DNA from: Nectonema munidae
Lineage: Eukaryota > Nematomorpha > Nectonematoida > Nectonematidae
Length of the DNA stretch: 64,000 bases
Assembly (NCBI GenBank): GCA_030549495.1
Contig: JAUIRK010001054.1
Span: forward strand, 124,001-188,000
Direction: 5' to 3'
Positions 52,759-63,132 of this stretch are shown piece after piece. A model generated the notes under the pieces. It was not told where the DNA came from, made no database searches, and saw only the letters and a list, made by a program, of their open reading frames with translations. The translations under genes were made by a program, and so were the position numbers. Within the stretch, counting starts at the first letter, position 1. Every line of letters starts with the position of its first letter.

Positions 52759-53617
52759 CAGCCATTCTCAACCTTTCCTCCATCATTGACCCCCTAGGCT
52801 TTATGTATTTCTCCATTTACCCCCTACTCCTATACAAAAAATTCATAGCCATCATAAAGTGACAGAAAAACAAGAAGGTCAGAAAGAGCCTTTTTATTGT
52901 TTAGGACATTAGGTTTTGTATAAAAATAGTATTATGCATTCGTATCACAAACATAAAGAAAAACGAATCTTTTCAAAATAGAAAATTATGAAGTTAATTT
53001 GTATTACAAAAAATAATGAACGGAAACACCAGAAGCATTATCAGTGGGAAACACTGCTGATTCATTGAGTCAATCAGTTTGTTTATGAGAGGAGCTGTTT
53101 CTGGTCATGCTACTCTCATATCATCACCGGCTTTCAGGCAGTTTCTGGCCTTTGTCTTTATTGCTACTAAACTTGAGAACCCCGATTCACATGAGTACGT
53201 AGTGGCAAAAGAAACACGCACTCGGAAGGCACGCTGAGTAAGGAGTGGGAATGAATCTGAGTTTTATCCAAAAATTAACACCAACTTTTTCAAATTCTTC
53301 TCTAAGAGTAGCATAAGATTTAAGATCAATCAGTTCATCTTTTACTGGGCTGTCGTCTTTTATTTCTGACAGTTCAGTGGCAAAAGGTCTTATTATCCTC
53401 TCTCTGTTGGAATCATGTCTTTTGAAAAGTAGCCAATGAAGTGATTCTTCAAGATATTCAAATGGTCTGTGATGTCTTCATTTATCCCAGTTAACACTTC
53501 AGGACTTTCACTAATGACCTCATCCAAATTTGGCAAATTTGCTTTGGAGAACTCTCCGTGCCCATAAGTCCAGCTTTGTCTGCAATGCTGTCATCTTTTC
53601 ACTTGCTTCAACAATGG

Positions 53618-54286
53618 TTACTGATGTAAGACCAAAATGTTCCTTGGAGTTGTTTGTTTATGGGTAAATATATCTGACAGGTACCCCAAACAGGCGAACG
53701 TGGGAACAGCAAAATTTTCACACAGCCTTGAATTCCGGTCACGAAGGAACATTTCTACCTCAGTACGGAGCTCAAACACACGCTTTAAAATAAGGCCACG
53801 TGAAAGCCACCTCACTTCAGTATGCAGTAAAAGAATGGAATGCTCAGAGTCCATCTCATCACAAAAAGCTTTGAACAAACGTTGATTTAATGTTCGGGGC
53901 CGAATGAAGTTAACAGCCTCAACAACTTTCTGCACAATAATTTTCAGATTTTTAGGCAGAGTTTTTGCAGCTAATGTATGTCTGTGAAGAAAACAATGTG
54001 TTATCATTACATGGGGTGCCTTTTTTTTCACAAATACAGTGAAGCCTGATCTCACTCCCATTATGGCTGGAGCTCCGTAAATGCAGGTTGAGCCAACAAT
54101 GTCCCGCGTGAGATTGTTCTTGTCAAAGAAGTCTTGTATTTTCTGCATTATATCAGTAGCCTTTGTAGTTTGCTGGAGAGGTTCACAAAAGAGAAATTCA
54201 TTTTTTAGTTCTTTTCCACATATGTAACGGACAAAAACAAGAAATTGTGAAAAATTGGCTACATCACAGGTTTCATCAAATTGCAA
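53618..54286 (-). pseudogene. hAT transposase central part
   Basis: A 222-residue open frame containing FDETCDVANFSQF (first catalytic Asp region), IVGSTCIYGAPAIMG (family form: G...DGAPAMLG; the Asp is replaced by Tyr), HCFLHRHTLAAKTLP and VRWLSRGLILKRVFEL. The Tyr for Asp change hits the expected second catalytic acidic residue, so this copy is dead even apart from the stop. Confidence 0.85.
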
Positions 54287-54340
54287 AGATATTTTTGCTG
54301 TGCTAGATTTGATTTGTTCAATAACTTGTTGAAAAATATC

Positions 54341-54796
54341 TTAAGACATTTCACTAATACGCCGATGGATTGTGTCATTAGAAAGGGGAATGGCTTGAAT
54401 CATCTGCTTTGCTTTAATTCCACGTTCAACCATGTCTAAAGCACAAGGTTTGATCAGCTTCTCGGCAATGCCATTAGGTTTCTTGGCCTTTGCTATTCGC
54501 AGCGCTACATTATAGGAAGCTGCAAGCCTTGGTTTCTTCTCAGATACAAAGCCAAGTTTGGGCAGTGTTCCTGCAGCCCTAAACCTAGCTCTCTTTGCCT
54601 CAAATATAGCGCGGTCATCGGATGCCTGGACAGGATGTGAAGCTTCATGATGCTGTTTCAGTATTGAAGGTTTCAGTGAACCATTTCCAAGAACTTTTAA
54701 GCACAGCAGGCACTGAGGCTTCTCCACACCATCCACAACAACGAAGTCAAAGCCATATTGTACATATGAATCCAGGTATGTACGTTTCTTGGACAT
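54341..54796 (-). pseudogene. hAT transposase N-terminal part (BED finger)
   Basis: A 151-residue open frame with the zinc finger QCLLCLKVLG...KQHHEASH and the block RIAKAKKPNGIAEKLIKPCA, typical of ZBED5/FAM200-type hAT transposases. One stop separates it from the following part (54286-53618). Confidence 0.85.
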
Positions 54797-55114
54797 GACA
54801 TGACACTCTTTGAAAAGAAATAATTATGAATTAGTTATGTGACTACCTCTCCATTCACTAAAAACATATCCAGAATATTGCCATCATATGATCAAGTACT
54901 TCAATTATTTACCCCCGACTATATAATTTTTCACCCCTAGGGGTAAATTTCCACCTGCTTGAGAACCTCTGGCCTAACCGATAAAAAATATAGTCCCACT
55001 AAACAAAAGCCCAGTTACGATGTGTATGAATGAAGGATGTAAGCTTTCATGCTTTGGAAAGAGAATGCTACTAGAGGGCGACCTTGATTCAACTCTGAAA
55101 ATTAATATTTTTAA

Positions 55115-55220
55115 CCCATTTAGGACCAAGCAAAGCAGGCGATTTTAGTAATCCCTATTTAATTCCATTTAAAGTAGGAATTCGTCTTCGTTCCCTTTGG
55201 GAACATTGTTCGTAAATGGG
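55115..55220. mobile_element. TTAA-flanked MITE, copy 1
   Basis: Starts CCCATTTAGGACCAA and ends TTGTTCGTAAATGGG, between TTAA tetranucleotides (55111-55114, 55221-55224). The CCC...GGG ends with TTAA suit piggyBac-type or Kolobok-type transposition. 106 bp, non-coding. Confidence 0.75.
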
Positions 55221-55717
55221 TTAAATAGAAGTTAAAAATTTTGATTTTTTTATTAAAAATTTAATTCATAAGTAAGTTGGAAGAATTAATTTTTCTTGTC
55301 TACAACTCCAACTTGTGATTGACTTCGTCTTTAACATAATCAACATAGTGTAAGTTAATTAAAGCTAAAGATATAAGCTTTCCCTTTTCATTGAAGATCA
55401 AAAAAATTTTTCCATCTTAGAAGAGAAAAACGTCCTTCACCTTCACATGAAGATAGTTGAAAAGTTGCAATTATTTTGAGTAATGTGTAAATATTTGTTT
55501 AAAATATTTTATCACAAGCTTGGCGTTTCTTTTCTCTTAAACAAATCCATTTTGCCTTCCATTATTTGATTTCAACATCTATGGAGTTTAGATTTGTTAG
55601 ATCATTTTCATACCCTTTAATAACATCTTTTAATATTTTTCTTCAATATACTCTTTACATAATTTTGAAGGAATCAAAAACAATAAATTATGATGAAAAA
55701 TAAGATCAAGAAACACT

Positions 55718-55798
55718 AGGGGCGTGAGTAAGGTTGGTTAGATACTGGGTTTTGATAACTCAAGGTCTTGTGTTCGATCCCGCATCAAGAAAAACCTC
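55718..55798 (+). repeat. SINE family 2, 5' part
   Basis: Reads GGCGTGAGTAAGGTTGGTTA, then GTGTTCGATCCCGCATCAAG. This is the tRNA-like head of family 2 with a good B box (GTTCGATCCC). The body after the head diverges. Confidence 0.6.
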
Positions 55799-55824
55799 TT
55801 ATATCTCGTTTTACTTCATCAACA

Positions 55825-56195
55825 TATGTAGGACAACAAAATATTTATTATTGCACGTTACTTCATCAGCCATAATAGAATGAAACCCTACATTTTTAAT
55901 TTCATCGATTATTTTCCTCCTTATAACTGTCTTTCCAATTTATGCTTAGCATTTCATCTTGTGTTTTCCAACTTGAATATTGGGCATTTTTCTGGCGTGG
56001 ATTTCCATTATCATTTTTGAGAACATCACAATCATATCAAAATTCTTTCAATAATGAAAAAAAATTCCGGCGTTTGAGTTTTTATCTTTTAGATTCAAGC
56101 GATGACCTCTTAGAGCAATGACTTGATTACTACAAAAATGAACAGCTCTTGCTATATGAAGTAGAACTTCAGCTTCTTTTTTCATCAAATCTCAG
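55825..56195 (-). pseudogene. hAT (ZMYM1-like) transposase fragment
   Basis: The minus strand reads EVLLHIARAVHFCSNQVIAL, RGHRLNL, KNSNAGIF, then IIDEIKNVGFHSIMADEVTC. This matches the ...flaRQglalRGH...SN.GNF...I..EI....FySI.aDE..D block of ZMYM1-type hAT transposases. Interrupted by stops. A SINE head lies right after it at 55718-55798. Confidence 0.68.
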
Positions 56196-56839
56196 AGGAC
56201 AGAGTCATTTTAAACTTATTTTAAAATCCTCATACTTCATTGGGAACGAAATGGGTTTTCGTGATTAAATATTTTTTCTCTGGTTACAAATTGTGCAAAA
56301 AATTAATTAAATTCTCGCTTTCTTCAATGAACACTGAAGTCCAATGTCACAAGAGAGGAGAGAACCATTTATTTCATCTTCACTATTTGCATTAAATAAG
56401 TCACACTCGACTAACAGTTGCTACATTACGCGCCCAATTTGTTTTTCTTTGAATTGTCAATTCGCACGCTTGATGAACTCGTCCTTTTTTTTTAAATCAA
56501 AACTTTTTTATAGTTATATTTATTACATCACCGTTTCTAAAAAAATTTTATTTTCCATTTTTAATTAGTAGCAATTATATCTTTTTTGATACAACCTAAT
56601 TGCTTACGGTGCAATCTTGCTGATATATTTTCCCCATGAGAAAGAAGGAGTCTGTCAATTGTAGGTTAAATTAATAACAAAAAGCCATTAAAACTCATGT
56701 ATGCAGGTCAAAATTTTTTGTATCAAATGTGTTAGCTATTTTTAATTAAAGAAATAATAAAACTAATCTTTAGCAATAACCCATTTTATTGCAAAAGCAA
56801 AATATTAGTAAAATTATGCAAAATTTATTATGTGAAGAA

Positions 56840-56926
56840 CGATATGTAGTCAAAATCTCTGAAAAGTAGGGCAGCCGTAACCATAGTTATCGAAGATTTT
56901 GGTAGCGGGGATTTTGACTAGGAACC
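56840..56926. mobile_element. Miniature element, 87 bp
   Basis: The right end GATTTTGACTAGGAACC and left part TAGTCAAAATCTCTGAAAA are inverted versions of one another. Flanks are gtgaagaa and gtggagaa (7/8). Its terminal words GGTTCCTAGTCAAAA are shared with the larger elements at 3534 and 61571. Confidence 0.6.
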
Positions 56927-57149
56927 GTGGAGAACAGAGCTATATATTTGAAGTGTGTGTAGAGCTTTAAAACTTTTATGCTTATATATGTGATGAAATA
57001 TATGTCTTTTATTAAAGGATATATTTCAAATTGGTACAATAAGTTTATAACATAAGCTTATCTTACGGGGGGGGGGGGGGGGACTGCCGCCTTGATCCAA
57101 TGTTTGAAGGATAGTAATCATATTACTTATTGATGATTATTTAAGATGA

Positions 57150-57640
57150 AGGTGTAGATGATGATGATGATGAAAGTTTATGATTTGTAAAATGGAAGAA
57201 AAAAGGGCGCGCTTTATAGATAGCGAAGAGGATTGGAAGGAAAGAAGAAGCGAGAATTTACATAATGTTGAATAGGAATGAAATTTTGATTTTGAATAAG
57301 CTGAGACGCCTGGTGGACATCTAGAAGAATTAAATATTGCTAGAAAATGATGGAGGGTTGGACGCAGATGATGAAAAAAATTAAGAGGTAAGATTTAGAT
57401 TAAAAGATCTTTTTTTTTTAAATCCTAATATATATTTTTCAGAATCAAGCCAAAAGAAGTTGGAAGAGCAAAGAAAAAAAAGAATTGATGATGCAATTGG
57501 CCTTCAAATGAGGAAAAGATTTGATTATAATATTAAACATGGACAAATCACTTTTATAGTAAACTGCCTCAAAAAATGGAGATTGAAAGAGAAAGAAATT
57601 GTTGATCGAGGAGTGCGCGTGCGCTAATCAATAAATTTAA
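57150..57640 (+). other. Possible small two-exon transcript or its relic
   Basis: A donor AGAG|gtaaga at 57388 and acceptor tatttttcag at 57442 define a 55-bp intron, like the short intron in kindlin. The second exon reads KKLEEQRKKRIDDAIGLQMR, KRFDYNIKHGQITF, LKKWRLKEKEIVDRG and ends at a stop near 57627, followed by AATAAA at 57630. The first exon does not join it in an open frame, so it may be a broken or non-coding gene. I do not recognise the protein. Confidence 0.25.
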
Positions 57641-57704
57641 TGATGTCTTGTAATTATTTTATTTAATAAATTTTTTAACTTATAAAATGTTCTTTATTTG
57701 GGTT

Positions 57705-57790
57705 GGAATGGAAAAAAACATGTAATAAGGCGAAAAGTCTCTCAACTCCATAAAAAACACGTAATTGGTCGAAATGTCACTTGAGTATCA
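57705..57790. repeat. Two units of a ~43-bp repeat
   Basis: Units of the form CCATAAAAAACACGTAATTGG...GAAA.GTC.CTTGAGT. The same word forms a four-unit array at 58690-58852. Confidence 0.55.
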
Positions 57791-58469
57791 CTTTCTGCCT
57801 GTCAATCTTGTCCAATCGGTGCTATGACACGCCGTATAGGTATGTGGTCTTGGGGCCTACGTTATAGTTCTCTGCTCCTGCCAAAATTGTACTGCGACGT
57901 CCATTATAAGTGTGTGGTCCAACGTTTAGAATGATCCCGGAGTGTCCGTTTGCACCTCTCAGTCCTGTAGGATTTAATACATTACCCTATTTGTACGTTT
58001 TGGTTCTCAAATGTACCTTATCCCTTATATTTCCTAAATTTTGGTCTTAGACTGTATAATGTATATGATTCCTTCCCAGTACTGGCACCATTTCAATTCC
58101 ACTAACAGCCCAGCTAAAGCTACAACTCCAGACTTTCTAAAACGCAAGTGACACTTGTTAAAAAATGTATTCTACATCATATATACTTATTCTTTTGTGT
58201 ACCTCTTGAAATTTTAATGTTTTATAACGCTTCAACTGGTAAAAAGTAAGAGATCTAATTGGCCTTTAAACTCCTGGCGCGGCCGCGTTTTAAACCTCAT
58301 GGCGACTAAACTTTGGGTGCAGACAGCGCTAACTCCTTTTTTTCTGTTGGGAATGTGGTCTCGTGCTCGATTTTGGCAACTTGCGAAATATTTCTAACAA
58401 ATAACTAGAAATTTTTAAAAACTTTACGGAAATTTGAAAATAAATGTTAAAAAGCGAAAAATCGCGGGA

Positions 58470-58602
58470 TTGTATCTAGTCAAAATCTCGGAAAATTAAG
58501 GCATTAGTAACTTTAGTTTTGGGGGATTTTGGTAGCGGAGTTTTAGTTTTACGAGATTTTGGTAGAGGGGATTTTAGTTTTCGGGGAATTTGACTAGGAA
58601 CC
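58470..58602. mobile_element. Miniature element, 133 bp
   Basis: The left part CTAGTCAAAATCTCGGAAAA and right part TTTTCGGGGAATTTGACTAG are near inverted copies. Flanks are tcgcggga and tcttggga (6/8). The interior repeats AGATTTTGGTAG.GG. It is a close relative of the 87-bp element at 56840. Confidence 0.6.
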
Positions 58603-58689
58603 TCTTGGGATGCTGGGTAAAAATCCTGCGATATATCATTGTAACCTTGTGGTAATCTTTTGGTAAAATTAAAAAAGATTACAGAACGT

Positions 58690-58852
58690 ACCTTTAGTCA
58701 AATAAAAAAATGCAAAATTAGACGAAAACTCATGTCAAATAAAAAAAACACGTAATTGAAAGAAAAGTACCTTAAGTATATGAAAAAAAACGGTAATTAG
58801 AAAAGTCATTATTAGTCCATGAAAAAACACATTATTGGGAAAGTAGCTTAAG
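58690..58852. repeat. Four-unit array of a ~41-bp repeat
   Basis: Imperfect units built on AAAAAACACGTAATT.GAAAG, then AAAGT..CTTA.GT. Non-coding; related to 57705-57790. Confidence 0.6.
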
Positions 58853-60550
58853 GCATTCTTGTGAAGAATGTTCTGAAATTTTTTTCTGATATATCTAAAA
58901 ATAGAAGCTACCATTATAAAGAGCGGTAAGCTTCTCAAAAACGATGATATATAAGGAAAAACGAATTACAGATTTTGAAAACGTTTATTAAGATCTACTT
59001 AAATCCTAGGTTTCAAAAAAACGGGAGAGCCTTGGAACAAATTTCTGTTTAATATTTTCTAAATTAAATAAGGTCTATCTTGTTGAAAATGTTTTGATAA
59101 TTCCACAATGGTATATTACATATAGCTAAAACCTAACTTTGACATGTTTGGGGCTATTTGTACAAAAACTATACTAGATATGACGAAAATAATTTCAGAT
59201 TCGGAATCTATGCATAAAATTGCTATAGATTCCAGTAATAAATTCGCGTAATTAATTGAAATTATCGATTCATGCATCCGTTTATAAGTGAGTATTGATT
59301 TAAATTGCACATGATTAAGATGTGAAGAGCACTAAGAATAAAATAGATATGTGGAATAAAATGTCAGATTCTAAAATTGTTCATCAGATTCTACAGCAAT
59401 CGAGAGCTTTGAAAATTAAAAAATTTTCTGCAGTTTGAGGGTATATGATAGATCAAAACCCGGACGCCATGGCATTCAATGCTACCACTGTAATGATCAG
59501 AGAACCTGATATGTTTTTAAGCCAGAAATATACTTACCTGGTCTTCAGAACAAAAGTTATTTCTCTTCTCAAGAAATCTCAGAACAAAAGTTATTTCTCT
59601 TCTTACAAATGGGCAAAATAAATAAATGGCTTCATTCCACACATTCACTTACCTGAAAGATTTGAAACTAGCAGAATTTGATAGCAAGTTTTTGTGCTCT
59701 GATCAAAAAGTAGAATAAAATAATTTATAAGAAGCTTAGGCTTGAAGCTGAGCAAGCTTTCCATGAGAACAGATGTGGATATTGCTACTTGTCTAGCTCT
59801 ACACCTAAGAAACGTGAAACAGGATTGCAATAAAGTATATCTGCCAAAACTGTGCTACTTTTTATGCGTTCTTTCATTTTCTATAATTCTATTTTGTAAT
59901 TTCTAATTATTTTGATCAAACGTTTCGGCAATTTTATAAGTAGAGATTCATTCGTATACTTGTTTTTTTGCATTTCAATTTAAAATTGCTTTAATGTTTG
60001 AATAGATTTTCCCTTTAAATAAAAATACAGGATAGTTGGAGAATTTTGATTTCAAAGTTTTTAAATGACGTAAAACTGCCATTACAATTACGTATTTGAG
60101 ATACTTTTCCTCCACGAATTGTTTTTTCACACTCCCTCACTTGACTGACACATTTGTTCAAATATGAGAGACGGATTCCATGTCTTTTTTGCGAATGTTA
60201 AAAATTCATTCAACTTCCAATCATATCCATTGAATTTAAAAGTATATACTGTATTAATAAATTTCGGGCATGTTATCTCAAGCTTAAGAAAATCATATAT
60301 AACTAGAAAATCTCACTCATGAAATTTTATATTTTAACGCCATCTATTTTATAGTTTTTTATTAAAAAATGAAAATTAAATCTGGTTAAATGATTTAACG
60401 CTAGAAGACATAAATAAATTGTTGTTATCTGAATGGGGACACAAGATAAAAGTGAGGCGGGAAAAGAGTAAACTTTGCTGCTGTAAACAATAACTTTCTG
60501 CCTTAGTTTCACTTTTGTTTGACATTTGTGAAGGAATATAAGGATTAGGG
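58853..60550. other. No secure gene; one short direct repeat
   Basis: A 25-bp word (TCAGAACAAAAGTTATTTCT...) occurs twice, 34 bp apart, at 59545-59603. Two good minus-strand donor sites (CAG|gtaagt at about 59537, and near 59653) could mark exons of an unknown transcript; the frame between 59645 and 59800 has no motif I know. Confidence 0.35.
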
Positions 60551-60685
60551 TATCATGGGGTGTTTTCATCGAGAAGGCACAATTGTGCCGCTTGTATCGA
60601 ACTATGAGAAAGTAGGCTTGATGCGGGATCGAACCGAAGAACTTGAGTAATCAAAATCCATTCTCACTAACTTTACTCACGTCCC
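60551..60685 (-). repeat. SINE family 2, best copy
   Basis: On the minus strand it starts GGGACGTGAGTAAAGTTAGT, has a perfect B box GGTTCGATCCC, continues CGCATCAAGCCTACTTTCTC, and ends near CACCCCATGATACC. A tRNA-derived head plus a body of about 70 bp. Relatives are at 23368-23505 and 55718-55798. Confidence 0.7.
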
Positions 60686-60726
60686 TTTTTTTCAATTTTA
60701 TTTTGTATTTTAGAAATAGCGTTCAC

Positions 60727-60821
60727 ACTTAAAAAAGACAATTTAGGACTTAAAAAAGACAATTTAGAACTTAAAAAAGACAATTTACGACTTAAAAAAG
60801 ACAAAATTGAAGTAAAAATGG
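60727..60821. repeat. Four-copy 21-bp array with MITE-like end
   Basis: Four nearly identical copies of ACTTAAAAAAGACAATTTAG, closing with GAAGTAAAAATGG|TA. The other strand of this word makes up the unit at 14026-14209. Confidence 0.75.
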
Positions 60822-61570
60822 TATATATATATCCTGTAAATAACAGGGTGTGCATAAGAACAACACCGATAGCTACAATTTTACCAATAAAAGATTATAT
60901 ATTAATATATATCTATAAGATATATCATAATAGATTTTTCTTGTTATAATTATTGTTCAATTGTTCATTTACTAATTCATTTTCCCTTCTCCTTTTTTCC
61001 TGAAGAAGATGTTAAACGAAGACATCGAAAATTTGAAAGGTGCGCCATTTTTTTTAAATAAACGCCAAACATCTCTTATCACGTTTATTCAAGCGGTTCT
61101 TTTCTTTTATGAAAAATTTGGCATATACTATGAACCATCGCTAAATGAAAAACAGGAGCAAGTCAATTTTGCCTCCAGATAATTCCGCTTTTACTATCCA
61201 TTCTAATCTTGATATCAAGGAATCAACTAAATTGTATCAGTGTATTTACATGTGTTTTGATGGATAACATATAAATAACTAGCTTTCTGATCTGGTTTAT
61301 AAAATATGTTTTCCTATTTTTTGCATTCAAAATGGAGTTCAATGTCAAAGTTCTATGAGTTTTCAGTGCAAATGCCCGTGTAGTATTTATAACGGCAAAA
61401 TTTCAATAAAACAAGGTATTTTATTTTCAATCTCAAAACAAGTGAGAAGGAATCAAGTTTTTGCTCAATCTTTATTTTTTAAATCTAATAAATCAGTGGT
61501 AGAGAGATTGTCATTTGTTGCATGCCGAATTGATTTTTCTTTTTCCATATTCGAGTGTTAGGAAGATTAT

Positions 61571-62205
61571 GGTTCATAGTCAAAACGTCCGAAACTAAAA
61601 CGCCCGAAAACCAAAACGGCTAGAAATCATAACCTCACAAAACGGAATTTTTTAGTATAATCCTTCATGCCTGTTTGATTTCTTATGTTTTCAAGTTTCT
61701 TATGTGTCGAACTTATCTATCTGATAACGAACTAAAGCTTTGCATAATTTCAACACGCTCTTACTCATCAAAGTTGGTAATATGTAGTTCCATCACTGGA
61801 TTGTATTGGTCTGAAACTTTTATTTTAAATTTTGAGATAAAATAAGCTTTTTTAAATTATATTGAAAAGTTTTGTCCATATTTCAGTGTCCATAATTCTT
61901 TTATTTTAAAACTACACGATTTGAATGGATTTTAAGAGATTGCAATGAATTTTTATCTATTCCAGTAAAAAGACACGCTTGATTATAGTGCATTTTTCAT
62001 TTAAATCTAAAAAACTAGAAATAAATTTTTTTTTAAATAAAAAAACTTTTGTGCTCAATTTTTAATTTTTTTCCTCAACAATTTTGATTCTCGAAAAAAA
62101 ATGTTTTTTAGGGTTCAGATACTGTTAATCTAATTTTCGGACCTTTTGGTTACGGACGTTTTGGTTTTCGGACGTTTTGAATTTCGGACTTTTTGACCAG
62201 GCCCC
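61571..62205. mobile_element. Non-autonomous element with reiterated-word arms, copy B
   Basis: Inverted copy of 3534-4101. Starts GGTTCATAGTCAAAACGTCC and ends TTTTTGACCAGGCCCC, flanked by aagattat (61563-61570) and aagataat (62206-62213), 7/8. The interior matches copy A strongly (for example CAAGCGTGTCTTTTTACTGG reversed at about 61963-61982), but the word arrays differ in copy number. Non-coding. Confidence 0.8.
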
Positions 62206-62317
62206 AAGATAATATTGGGGTTTTCGTGTTGGATCTGTTTTTTTACAATGCGAGACTGGATTCTTTTGGACAAATTTGTTCTGTCCACGTATAACTATAT
62301 AAAGTACTTCCACTTAC

Positions 62318-62431
62318 CTTAAATCGATGAGTAAATTTCAACATATGTCTATCAACCTGGAGCTGTTGAAACCCCGATGAAGCATCACAACTTCCTTTTT
62401 CAACTCCGCTGTTGGAACCCACTTTGTGCAT
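62318..62431 (-). CDS. Possible first coding exon of an unknown gene
   Basis: An ATG at 62431 follows an in-frame stop 18 nt upstream and opens 38 codons (MHKVGSNSGVEKGSCDASSG, then FQQLQVDRHMLKFTHRFK) ending at a textbook donor, TTTAAG|gtaagt. GC is higher than the surroundings. No partner exon was recognised downstream (lower coordinates) and I do not know the family. It could be a host exon or chance. Confidence 0.35.
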
Positions 62432-63002
62432 TCTTTCTTCTTCCCTCTATATTCGTTTTGATTTCACAAATAAATTTGTCTTGTCAAAAAATATTGTATT
62501 CTTTTTATTTGAAATGTCGTTCATGATCTTCCAAGACTGTAAATTTTTTTTTCTTTCCTATCTTATTCATTTTTTTATTAATGTGTCTCAGAAACTTTTT
62601 CTTCTTCCAGCAGAAATAAATATTCTATATCTTCTTTACAATGTTTTATTAATTAAAACATTAAAATATTAGTAATTTATTTATTTATTATTAATTAGAT
62701 TATTTATTTTAGTAATTGTACACAGCCTGCCTGCTAATTTTGAAGTTTTTCTAGTCTTTCTCTCTTCATTAAATTTTAGAGGCGTTGCAATACTTTACAA
62801 ATGGGAGTTTACATTAACATCGTGTTCTAATGCATGTTATAACAATGAGTATGCTATTTTAACTGCCAAATTCCTCGTTCATACACGTCTCTAAGTATTT
62901 CTACTAGCTTTGAATAAATTTATCAAATTTTTGACAAAACTTTCTCTCTACACTTGACTTGTCGTTGTTAAACACTGTTATTTGGGGAGATTTTAATATT
63001 AA
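62432..63002. other. No gene seen
   Basis: AT-rich, no motifs. Confidence 0.55.
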
Positions 63003-63132
63003 CCCATTTAAGACCAAGCAAAGCAGACGATATCTAAAAAAACGCAGACGATTTATATTCAAAGTCATTGAAAAAAGCAGACGAAGATGAAATTACTTAT
63101 GTTCCAAAATAGGAACATTGGTCGTAAATGGG
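63003..63132. mobile_element. TTAA-flanked MITE, copy 2
   Basis: Starts CCCATTTAAGACCAAGCAAA and ends TTGGTCGTAAATGGG, between TTAA at 62999-63002 and 63133-63136. Same family as 55115-55220; this copy has three imperfect GCAGACGA words inside. Confidence 0.78.

Larger units (their letters stand above)
52759..54971 (-). mobile_element. ZBED5-like hAT transposon with perfect 8-bp TSD
   Basis: Starts CAGCCATTCTCAACC and ends GAGAACCTCTG, flanked by identical 8-mers GCCTAACC (52751-52758, 54972-54979). The transposase on the minus strand starts at 54796 with MSKKRTYLDSYVQYGF and a BED-like finger (KPQCLLCLKVLGNGS...KQHHEASHP). It continues through AKAKKPNGIAEKLIKPCALD, RRISEMS (a stop follows), FDETCDVANFSQF, HCFLHRHTLAAK, EVRWLSRG and FACLGYLSDIF to 53618, then shifts frame. 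Only about two breaks affect the first 1.2 kb. The perfect duplication and the readable protein point to a rather recent insertion. The C-terminus is decayed and I did not see the dimerisation block clearly. Confidence 0.88.

Noticed and set aside
60970-61080. Retroelement 3' end signature (GAAGATGTTAAACGAAGACA)
   Set aside because: It resembles the ends of some LINEs or Penelope-like elements, but no coding part adjoins it, so I did not call it.
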